DNA of 38,774 nt from Trichomonas tenax (taxonomy: Eukaryota > Parabasalia > Trichomonadida > Trichomonadidae), in assembly GCA_023091735.1 (NCBI GenBank), contig JALKBU010000457.1, positions 1 to 38,774 on the forward strand. The letters are read 5' to 3'. Within the stretch, counting starts at the first letter, position 1. Every line of letters starts with the position of its first letter. The notes under the pieces are model-generated. The model was given only the letters and a program-made list of their open reading frames with translations, made no database searches and was not told the origin of the DNA. Shown here one piece after another: positions 17,527 to 25,396 of the stretch. Position numbers and translations under genes: made by a program.

Positions 17527-18595
17527 TTATTCATTTTCTTCATCGATGTACATTCTGTATGACACGTTTTCGAGCTGTTCAACAATGATATTGAAACTCT
17601 TCATATTAAATTGTGCTTTGTTGGCTTTAAGTTCTTCAAGAAGTCGAACGACATCATTAGAAACAGGGAGAAGAATGCTATCTACGTGCTGTTCATCGTA
17701 TATTGCCTCCTGGATCCTTGCTTTGATCCAATTAAGCAATTCTCTGTTAACATCATCTTTGTTTGTCACGCTTTGCTCGTAGAAAGGCGTTAATCTGTAA
17801 CCGCAGTGATACTTTCTTCTGAGTTCACTGGAAGTGCCGTCGAAAATGAGCTCACCGCTTCTCATAACGAAAAGTTTGCTGGAGACAGTCTCTGCTTCTT
17901 ACAGTGCGTGCGAAGTAACGAGAGAAGTGATGCCGTACATAGAGATCTCTTTCCAGATGATTTGCCTCGTTGTGACATCGATGCCAGCAGTTGGCTCATC
18001 GAGAATGACGAATTGCGGGCGACCGATGAAGGCAATAGCGAAGCAGAGCTTTCTCTTTTGTCCACCGGAGAGTATTCCTGCTCTCATATCAACGCATTCT
18101 CCCAAGTTGAAGCAGTCAAGGCATTTCGTGATTTCATCTTCGAGGCAGCTCTGGAGTTCTCCGAATCCTATGGAGCAGAGTTGGCCGTATAGACTCAGAC
18201 TGCCGCCATCCGAACTGATGCTTCCTGTCATGCTTCAACGCACGCCATGAGAATATGTTAGAGAAACCGATTGGAGCTGCACATGTTTCACGCGGCATCA
18301 TTGCATTGAAGAAAAGGAAAATTAAGAAGTACGCAAAGATGAATCCTCAAATAATAAGGAACAACTTGTTGCTTGGAATCAAAACGTAACCATTGGTGAA
18401 CTTGTTGTCCGGATTCAAAATCAAAGGAATATTATATCCAATGCTATATCTTATATTTGATTGAGTGTAACAAACTTTCCATTCATTATAGCGATAATCA
18501 CTATATTTTGAAGGATTTCTCTCATTAGGAAAAGGAACATATTTCATCAGGAACAGTAACAAAATCGCAACTCTAAACTTAACTTTAAAAATAGT
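17527..18595 (-). pseudogene. ABC transporter (ABCA-like), truncated and mutated
   Basis: Read on the minus strand, the 5' part shows a hydrophobic segment (FKVKFRVAILLLFLMKY) and a polar loop. After an in-frame TGA comes another membrane helix (GFIFAYFLIFLFFNAMMP). The nucleotide-binding domain starts only after its Walker A, which is lost in a deletion/frameshift near 18235-18260. It then shows the signature LSGGQKRKL, Walker B QFVILDEPTAGID and the H-loop TSHAL. A TAA directly after TSHAL interrupts the frame, which then continues EAETVSSKLFVMRSGEL to a normal stop at 17527. No start codon remains, and at least one deletion and two stops make it a dead gene. ABCA-type exporters move lipids; the ancestral substrate is unknown. 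Confidence 0.85.
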
Positions 18596-19059
18596 TTTTT
18601 TTTTTTCGATAATTTGGTGAGCTCATACGACAATGCAAAACCTTGCCGTTAAGAACCTACACAGGTCGGGGTAAGGATTCATCTGAGCCTATGTTGTCAA
18701 AAAAAGTTCGTTTTTTAGTCAACTTTTCAGTAATTGCATCTCAGATCTCGACAACATCGCGTATTGGGGCATAAATTCGATCATAGGCATAGGGTTTGGC
18801 CCATGCAAACACTAACTAGCCTTCACTCTTCGCTCAATTCCGTCAAAACGCCAAAAACTAGCTCATTAAATCTCGATCATCTTTTTCAATTTTTAATCTT
18901 TCGAACCTTTTCTACTGCCGATGTTCATGGTATACCTAAAGGTTTCAACCATGAAAGAATCAAAAATATCGATCACATATTTTATTTAGCTGAAACAAAA
19001 ACACATCAATGACACAATATTGAAACGAAAACACATCATAAAACGTCACTAAATATCCT
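18596..19059. other. Spacer, no gene seen
   Basis: It starts with a T-run (18595-18607). An open frame at 18803-19012 (+) has no recognisable features. The segment 18655-18700 is GC-richer, and its minus strand reads MNPYPDLCRFLTARFCIVV before a stop; this is unidentified. Confidence 0.4.
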
Positions 19060-20004
19060 TTAGTTTGGAACGATCTTTGTGCCACGCTCACCCTTGAGCG
19101 CCTGAAGGGCGCAGTCGAGAGCTGTGATGACGGCTGGTTTGCCTGTGGACTTGACGAAGCGGAGGCAAGCCTGGATCTTTGGAAGCATTGAGCCCTTGAT
19201 GAAGTGGCCTTCCTCGATGTACTTCTCCATCTCAGCGACTGTAGCCTGGCGGATGGCTGTCTCGTTCTCCTTGCGGTAGTTGAGGAGAGCCTCTGGGACA
19301 TCAGTAAGGATCATGAAGGCGTCAGCGTTTGTTGTGGCAGCGAGGACTGAAGCACCAAGGTCCTTATCGATAACAGCATCGACGCCCTTGATTCTGTTCT
19401 CCTGCTCGTCGAGCATGACTGGGATGCCACCACCACCGGAGCAGACGACGATGAAGCCGGAGTTGACGAGTGTCTTGATTGCCTCCTCCTCGACGAACTT
19501 CTGTGGGACTGGGGATGGGACGATCATTCTGTAGCCACGGCCAGCGTCCTCGACCATGTTGTAGCCGCGCTCGTTCTTGAGGAACTCGGCCTCCTCCTTA
19601 GAGTAGAATGGGCCGATTGGCTTTGTTGGGTTCTGGAAAGCTGGATCCTTTGGATCGACGAAGGACTGTGTGACGATGGAAACGACCTGCTTCTTGATTC
19701 CCTCAGCGCGGAGAGCGCCATCGAGCTCCTGCTGGAGGAGTTCGCCGAGGAATCCCTGTGTCTCAGCACCACAAACGTGGAGTGGCATAGCTGGAACCTT
19801 CTCCTGCTCGCCCGCGACGTTCTGGAGGAAGATGGCACCGCACTGTGGGCCGTTGCCGTGTGTCATGACGAGCTCGTTGCCATCCTTGACGATCTTGACG
19901 ATCTGGGACATGGCGAGGCGGCAGGCGGCCTGTTGGTCCTGGAATGTGCCCTTCATGCCACGCTGGAGAAGAGCGTTACCACCGAGAGCGACGACAATCC
20001 TCAT
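19060..20004 (-). CDS. arcC: Carbamate kinase
   Basis: This is the last enzyme of the arginine dihydrolase pathway: carbamoyl phosphate + ADP gives ATP + carbamate. That pathway is an energy source known in trichomonads. The 314 residues are full length and carry LGGNALLQ (7-14), THGNGPQ (48-54), NPTKPIGPFY (125-134), AGRGYRMIVPSPVP (154-167), SGGGGIP (189-195), KGVDAVIDKDLGA (206-218) and LTDV. There is no targeting extension, so it is cytosolic. Strong codon bias and higher GC than its surroundings point to high expression. The protein resembles bacterial enzymes; ancient lateral origin is plausible but cannot be tested here. Initiator TCACTTT (A at 20017) lies 13 nt upstream. Confidence 0.97.
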   Translation of the reverse strand: MRIVVALGGNALLQRGMKGTFQDQQAACRLAMSQIVKIVKDGNELVMTHGNGPQCGAIFLQNVAGEQEKVPAMPLHVCGAETQGFLGELLQQELDGALRAEGIKKQVVSIVTQSFVDPKDPAFQNPTKPIGPFYSKEEAEFLKNERGYNMVEDAGRGYRMIVPSPVPQKFVEEEAIKTLVNSGFIVVCSGGGGIPVMLDEQENRIKGVDAVIDKDLGASVLAATTNADAFMILTDVPEALLNYRKENETAIRQATVAEMEKYIEEGHFIKGSMLPKIQACLRFVKSTGKPAVITALDCALQALKGERGTKIVPN

Positions 20005-20012
20005 TGTCGGAA

Positions 20013-20019
20013 AAAGTGA
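20013..20019 (-). promoter_or_regulatory. Initiator of the carbamate kinase gene
   Basis: TCACTTT on the minus strand, with its A at 20017, lies 13 nt before ATG 20004. It is an excellent match to the trichomonad initiator. Confidence 0.6.
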
Positions 20020-20767
20020 AGAGAGAAACCGTCAATTTTCATCGTTTCCATAAATTCGCTGAGCTCATAGAATTATTTGCTTAGTTCTTCATCGTTATTT
20101 TTTTATTTGTTTTCACTTCTCGGGTTTTGGAAGCGGTAACATTTCATTTCTTTTGTTGATTTACACTTACACAGAGTTGCTGCATTTATTATATCGATAT
20201 TAACTAATAATTTTTAGTTTTTATCTTGGCTGTATATTTTTTATTTGTAATATATAGTTTTCAAGCATACAATATGCATATTGGTTGATGTTTTATTCAT
20301 TGAATTAAAATTGAAGAAAGATTTGCAAGTTTTATCGTGGCTGAATAATTTTTATTCGTCCAATTCTATTTCCCGTTGCGATTTGAAATCACAATGTATG
20401 CTATTTCAGTACACTATAAAGCATAAGAATTTCTTTCGTGATTTATTTAATCTTAATAATTTTTATTCGTTTCGGATAAATTACAAGCTTATAACATACT
20501 TGCCAGACGATATATTGCTTACTTTCTTTATTAGGAAATCTACATTTCAGTTTTTTTCATGAAATATATTTATCGAATCATACTATTTGTATAATTAATT
20601 AAACTCATCATACAATGCCGTCTATTATATTTGAAGGAAATGTTATCATGAGCTAAAAATATTTTATGAAAATATATTATATTGCTAGAAAGTCAAAATT
20701 ATTTTGGGATCATTAAGGGCTGATGATAAGAATAACGTCTAAGAACAAAAAGCACTTTAAATGTTTT
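20020..20767. other. AT-rich spacer, no gene seen
   Basis: TTTTATC(T/G)TGGCTG-like and AATAATTTTTATTCGT words recur near 20220, 20331 and 20453, hinting at a worn repeat of about 110-120 bp. The open stretch at 20281-20562 starts with TTG and has no features. Confidence 0.4.
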
Positions 20768-20818
20768 TTGACATGTAAATTATGATATAACATATAAATA
20801 ATATTTTGACGTGTAAAT
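20768..20818 (+). promoter_or_regulatory. Two copies of the TTGACRTGTAAA motif upstream of the MORN gene
   Basis: TTGACATGTAAA (20768-20779) and TTGACGTGTAAA (20807-20818) lie 73 and 34 nt upstream of ATG 20841. The same motif occurs upstream of several other genes here. The role is inferred from recurrence and position only. Confidence 0.5.
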
Positions 20819-20840
20819 TTAATCGCTATTTTTTTTTTAA

Positions 20841-21323
20841 ATGCCTCCAAAACAAACCGCGGAAGCGGCAAAACCTCCACCAAAAAAGAACGTTAAGGGC
20901 AAAAATCAAGGATTCGAACTAGATTCCACACCGCCATCAGCCGGTGAAGGAGTTTTCATTTATAAAGATGGAAATGCGAAATATGAAGGCCAGTGGCAAA
21001 GATTTGATGGTGTAATGAAGCGCCATGGTACGGGAATCTATACAGACTGCGGAGCAACATATGATGGGCATTTTATTGAAGATAAATACGAAGGATTTGG
21101 TATTTTCACATCTGTCGACGGCGCAGTTTACAAAGGAGAGTGGAAAGATGGTCTAATGCACGGACATGGTACTTATATGTGGCCAGATAAAGCAGTTTTT
21201 GATGGAAATTGGGAAAATGGACTTATGGAAGGTCCTGGCAAGTTTACGGATCCAGCTGGTCGCGTATGGACCGGCACATGGACTCACGGCGAAGCAGATT
21301 TAGAAAATATTCCTGCTTCTTGA
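20841..21323 (+). CDS. MORN-repeat protein
   Basis: The 160 residues start with a Pro/Lys-rich leader (MPPKQTAEAAKPPPKKNVKG). At least four MORN repeats of about 23 residues follow: AKYEGQWQ (about 50), ATYDGHFIEDKYEGFG (about 73), AVYKGEWKDGLMHGHG (about 97) and AVFDGNWENGLMEGPG (about 120), ending with VWTGTWTHGE. MORN repeats bind membranes or act as scaffolds. Small MORN proteins are common in axonemes and basal bodies, and such a role is a reasonable guess in a flagellate. There is no signal peptide or membrane segment. A T10-TTAAA tract abuts the ATG, and two TTGACRTGTAAA motifs lie upstream. Confidence 0.9.
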   Translation: MPPKQTAEAAKPPPKKNVKGKNQGFELDSTPPSAGEGVFIYKDGNAKYEGQWQRFDGVMKRHGTGIYTDCGATYDGHFIEDKYEGFGIFTSVDGAVYKGEWKDGLMHGHGTYMWPDKAVFDGNWENGLMEGPGKFTDPAGRVWTGTWTHGEADLENIPAS

Positions 21324-21481
21324 AAATACTTTGTTTTTTAACATTATAGACTTTCAAATAATATTATATTGGCTGCAAAAATAATTCAGGAAAAATATTT
21401 TTGTTTTTAATTGTTTGATATAAAATTCGAAATTTATCTTAAAGCTAAATAAATATCTATTGTTTACAAGAAGAAATCTTA

Positions 21482-22740
21482 TCATGATTTTGGTTCATTG
21501 TTCGGTTTTGGTACATAATTCTTAAATCTAACATCCAATTTTTGATTTGTTGCTTTCTGGATTGTGAATAGTAGTTTTTGTTCATTGTTCTTTGTTTCTT
21601 TAATTTTCAATTCATCAAAGTTACTAATAGGCTCCAGAGTTGTTTTTTTAAGGAAACAATCAGGTTTCAAAAATGGTATTCTGTTCTTCGGTTTCAGTTC
21701 ATAAACGAGATCTGGAGTACACTGAAACATTTTACTTGGCAATGGGAATTTAAGATCATAGTAATTTGTAGTATAAAGAATATCTGTTTGAGTGCACTCT
21801 CCAATATAATCCTCCTGATATTCCTGCAGAGCAATAACTTTGACTAATGTTTCCTTATAAAATGGTATATCGATATCCACAAAACCAGATGCATGATAGC
21901 TTTTCTCGACCGTGAAGCTTTGCTGCCCATTGATTTCATCGAAATATTTTATATATTCATTATAATGAGGCGCTTCCTGAAATTTGAGATCTTTAGTTGC
22001 TTCATGATATTTCTTCAATTTATCATAGAATGTCTTTTCTTCAGATGATTTATTTTTTTAGCTTTTCGAAATCCAGTCTGCTTTTAATTTCTATGATTTG
22101 CTCGTAAGGATTTGATGATTCTTCATCATTTATTTTACCTTGCCATTCGACACTACCTTCAAATAAATACAGCCAAACATAAAGCAAAGATCCCATATCA
22201 TCTCTCCTTGATTGCTGATATCCTTGGAGCGCTCCTATTGATGCATACCTAGGCGTTCTAGTGAGCGAAGATTTGTTGTTCGATTCAGGTATGTGCTGCC
22301 CGTCTATCATTACCTCTCCGACAATCCAAAATCGAAAATCATAATTTTTGATCTTGCGATAATCCAAAGTTTTCAGGTTTTATATCACGATGAATATATC
22401 CTTTATTATGAACTTCTCTTAAGCATTCGATTGTCTGTTTGATTTTATCAACAATTTCATAGACTTTTTTCCTGCGATAAATCAATAAATTATCATGAAG
22501 AAGTTCCATAACAAGATAAGCACGATCTTTATCTTTCGTAAAGATGTATACTTGCGGAATATGGCTACACCCTTTAAAGTCTGAATAAAGGCGATATTCG
22601 TTTTTTAATTGAGCTTTTGAAGCTGTATTGTTTTCTGAAACTTTTACAGCATATTCCTTCCAGAATTTCGTTGCTTTGTACACTTTGCCAAATGCGCCCT
22701 GACCTATTAACTCGCCAATAACATAATCATCAATAATCAT
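21482..22740 (-). pseudogene. CK1-type protein kinase with frameshifts
   Basis: The start (22740) reads MIIDDYVIGELIGQGAFGKV, with the ATP-site Lys (YAVKVSE) and HRDIKPENFGL. At the activation segment the frame breaks: codons for DFGLS sit in a different frame at about 22335-22350, with a TGA just before. The kinase then resumes in another frame (DGQHIPESNNKSS, TPRYASIGALQGYQQSRRDD, EGSVEWQG), as in casein kinase 1. At an A7 run near 22053-22060 the frame shifts again into NKSSEEKTFYDKLKKYHEAT and a C-terminal tail of about 150 residues ending at 21482. All parts together make a complete CK1-like protein. Either it is a recent pseudogene, or some indels are assembly errors. Initiator TCATTTT (A at 22759) is intact. 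Confidence 0.85.
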
Positions 22741-22763
22741 TAGTAGTCAAAAAGAAAATGATT

Positions 22764-22844
22764 TTTACATGACAAGATTTTGTTTTACACGTCAAAAATA
22801 TAATATTTTACATCTTTACATGTCATAATATGCTTACATGTCAG
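22764..22844 (-). promoter_or_regulatory. Cluster of four TGACATGTAAA-type motifs between divergent genes
   Basis: TTTACATGACAA (22764-22775), TTTACACGTCAA (22784-22795), TTTACATGTCAT (22815-22826) and CTTACATGTCAG (22833-22844) all point to the minus strand. They lie between the kinase start (22740) and the coiled-coil gene (22968). Confidence 0.5.
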
Positions 22845-22967
22845 AAAGATATTTTACGTTTAAAATTAAATTTTCGCACAATTTATATGACAAATAAAAT
22901 ATTTACTTGATAATTTAGGTTTTTAAAATGCCATTTTGGGGATTTATTGTCAAAATGTCAAAATGAA

Positions 22968-23933
22968 ATGAGTGAAAAAATAATGAAACAATATCGAAAC
23001 ATAGAAAAGTATTATTCATTCGTAAAGGACATCAATGATTCTCTTAAAAAACGGGAACTCAAACTGCAAAGTTGTATGGATAATTATTCAGCAAATCTCG
23101 AAATTATTCAAAAAAATATTGAATTAAAGGAAAATTTGGACGATACTATTAAGAAACTCAAAGAAGTCGATATTGATCGTTACAATTCCTATCTAATTAA
23201 GCAACTTCAATACTCAATTGAAAGAAAAAACGAATATTCGGCAAAAGTCTATAAATCTCTGGTTGAATTAGAGGGATTTCAAGAATACGAGGATAAAGTG
23301 GACGCTGACATGTTTCCAATTGTTGAATTGACACCAAATATTTCTCGTGAAGAATATAAAAAGCTCAAAAATGAATTAAACAAAGCGGAATCAATTAATA
23401 CTTCTATAAAATTAGAGCTTGAAGATAATTTTAAATCGAATTTAGAAAATATTACAAAAAATCAATATATTGACCAAATTGATACTGTAATTAGAAAAAT
23501 AACTGATATAAATGAAGAAATATCTCGTATTCAATCGAAAATAGCTGAAATAGAGTCATCAAATCCTAATTCAATTCCAAAAAAACACGAAATTATTCAA
23601 AACATAATAAGTCGTCTTAACAGCATTAAAACGCTTCAAGGCATTTCTGTTGGCGATAGCGTTCGAGTGCAGACACTTCAAACTATGTTTGAATCGATGC
23701 TTAATGAGGATATGGATAAAACAAAATTTACTCTTCACGTAAATGCAATGAGAACATTAATCTCTTCGTCTGAAGGTACAAAATCAGGAAATGCATCACC
23801 AAAACTATCTCTAAAATCAATAAATACAAAACGCACAACAGAAAGGGTTCATCAACAAGGTTTAACAGCTTCGCAGTTCTTTCAGCGTGTACAAAAAATC
23901 AGGGCATCTCTCGAAAAATATAATGTTTTGTAG
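22968..23933 (+). CDS. Coiled-coil protein of unknown function
   Basis: The 321 residues are rich in Lys, Glu, Asn and Ile. Long heptad-like stretches are seen at about 1-130 (MKQYRNIEKYYSFVKDINDS...ELKENLDDTIKKLKEV) and 140-215. A Ser/Thr/Lys-rich segment (about 265-290, SSSEGTKSGNASPKLSLKS) and a short C-terminal helix follow. I recognise no domain; a cytoskeletal or centrosomal structural role would fit but is a guess. The longer frame begins with TTG, so ATG 22968 is used. An upstream ATG at 22928, preceded by TTTTTAAA, opens a 12-codon frame (MPFWGFIVKMSK) that stops one base before 22968. Confidence 0.7.
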   Translation: MSEKIMKQYRNIEKYYSFVKDINDSLKKRELKLQSCMDNYSANLEIIQKNIELKENLDDTIKKLKEVDIDRYNSYLIKQLQYSIERKNEYSAKVYKSLVELEGFQEYEDKVDADMFPIVELTPNISREEYKKLKNELNKAESINTSIKLELEDNFKSNLENITKNQYIDQIDTVIRKITDINEEISRIQSKIAEIESSNPNSIPKKHEIIQNIISRLNSIKTLQGISVGDSVRVQTLQTMFESMLNEDMDKTKFTLHVNAMRTLISSSEGTKSGNASPKLSLKSINTKRTTERVHQQGLTASQFFQRVQKIRASLEKYNVL

Positions 23934-24026
23934 TCTCTTTTATTTATGTATTGTAACACTTTATCTGTCTAGGAAACATCCATTTCTAAGAGTCCAATTG
24001 AAATGTGTTACATCATTATTATATTA
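23934..24026. other. Short 3' spacer
   Basis: This is AT-rich DNA between the coiled-coil gene and the inverted-repeat element. It contains the complementary words TGTAACACTT and GTGTTACAT. Confidence 0.3.
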
Positions 24027-24040
24027 CACTCCATAAAATT

Positions 24041-24127
24041 GACTTTATTCGAATAAACTTTTTATTCGAATAAAGGTATCATTATTCCAATAAAGTCCTA
24101 TTTGGAATAATGCAAAATTAGGAATAG
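24041..24127 (+). repeat. Left arm of the long-inverted-repeat element
   Basis: It starts GACTTTATTCGAATAAAC and ends at AAATTAGGAATAG. It pairs with 25199-25284. Confidence 0.8.
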
Positions 24128-24418
24128 ACCGGTTATTCCAAATTCCTCACTTTTTATTTGGAATTGCGCATATTGGACCCTATATGCGCATATCCAATTA
24201 AAATAGGAATTAAGCATAATGCTGCACTATAGGAATTAGGAATAATGGGATAATGCTCATAATTAGGAATAATGACTATTAGAATAATGACATTGGTAGG
24301 AATGAAAATCTTCTAGAAATTTAATGATTAACATTAGCATGTTTAAGTATGCCATTATATATCTCTTTTCTTGAAATTTCAACCAGGTTATAGAATATTT
24401 CATGATTCCAATTCATTT

Positions 24419-24578
24419 TAGCATTTACCATATGATTACAATATGAATATACAATAAAAATATTTTTCTAACTTTAATCTTGATATGTGTCAAAAATTTT
24501 TTTAAAGGTCATTTAATCTATTTTACAAGTCATATTGTCAAAAATATTAAATTCTCTATATTTTAACATAATAATGAC
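24419..24578 (-). repeat. Dispersed repeat, copy B
   Basis: This is the inverted copy of 501-657 and lies inside the long-inverted-repeat element. The two conserved blocks (42 nt with one mismatch; about 56 nt identical) flank a diverged middle. Confidence 0.85.
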
Positions 24579-25198
24579 TGTAATACCCTTTGATAAGTTG
24601 TAGCATATTGCTGGATGCTCAGTTCACTGCTGGTAACGTCGTAAAATTGTGATATGATTTTTTTCTGAAATTTTATATTAGTAATGTGATCATAACAATC
24701 AAATGGGAAGAAGCTGTACATGAATAAATCAATGTCTTATTCTTTAATCTTCGTATTATCTGTAATCAACTTTTCTATTTTCTTCAATTTTGTATAAATT
24801 CTCTGATTTTTATCGCCCCTACGTTTGCATGATCTACTTGAATCATTGATATAAGATTTGAAATGATTTTTTGAAATATCGATATTTTCATTTCTATTTA
24901 TGACATGAAATGCATTTCATCACATACAACCACTATCCCATGGGTGAGTTCTAGAAGTTGGCCATATCCAATTCACTCAGAGCATGCTTTCTACTTAAAT
25001 GGGTCCTTAACATACGGAAATTTACATTTTACGAAAAAAACGATAAGAAAAAAGGCCCGATGCCCCTGATATGCACTATTCCATTTTTTCTTCGTTATTC
25101 TTAATTCCAACAACGAGTTTATTGGAATAAAATGTTTATTGGAATATAATTTGGAATATTCCAAATAAAAGGAACTGCGCATAAAGTCTATTATTCCA

Positions 25199-25284
25199 AT
25201 TCCTAATTTTTCATTATTCGAAATAGGATTTTATTCGAATAATGGGACCTTTATTGGAATAAACTTTTTTATTCGAATAAAGTC
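25199..25284 (-). repeat. Right arm of the long-inverted-repeat element
   Basis: It is the reverse complement of the left arm, including TTTATTCGAATAAA at 25269-25282 and CCTAATTTTTCATTATTCG near its inner end. Confidence 0.8.
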
Positions 25285-25396
25285 CAAAATATAATACTGC
25301 AGCAAACATTAATGGAGTGAATAACGCCATAATACATATGTATGCATAAAAAACCTTGACATAGAAATACACTTGTGTTAATAAAGTTTATTATTA

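Larger units (their letters stand above)
24027..25319. mobile_element. Long-inverted-repeat element rich in TTTATTCGAATAAA palindromes
   Basis: The left arm (24041-24127) and right arm (25199-25284) are reverse complements over about 85 bp with scattered mismatches and small indels. Outside them CACTCCAT (24027-24034) and ATGGAGTG (25312-25319) also pair, with 21 nt more spacing on the right. The arms are full of perfect palindromes: TTTATTCGAATAAA (24044-24057, 24061-24074, 25269-25282) and TTATTCGAATAA (25231-25242). Variants GGAATA/TATTCC fill the adjoining DNA. No transposase is visible. The minus strand around 24745-24885 has a short protein-like frame (SCKRRGDKNQRIYTKLKKIE). No clear target-site duplication is seen. 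It is probably a non-autonomous foldback or MITE-like DNA transposon. Confidence 0.7.

Noticed and set aside
18640..18700. Possible small structured RNA (GC-richer ACCTACACAGGTCGGGGTAA area)
   Set aside because: No fit to 5S, U-snRNA, SRP or tRNA features that I can recognise, and no Pol III boxes.
18734..19012. 92-codon frame upstream of the carbamate kinase 3' end
   Set aside because: TTG start, no domain, no promoter signal, and composition like a spacer.
20281..20562. 93-codon frame
   Set aside because: TTG start within AT-rich spacer; no recognisable feature.
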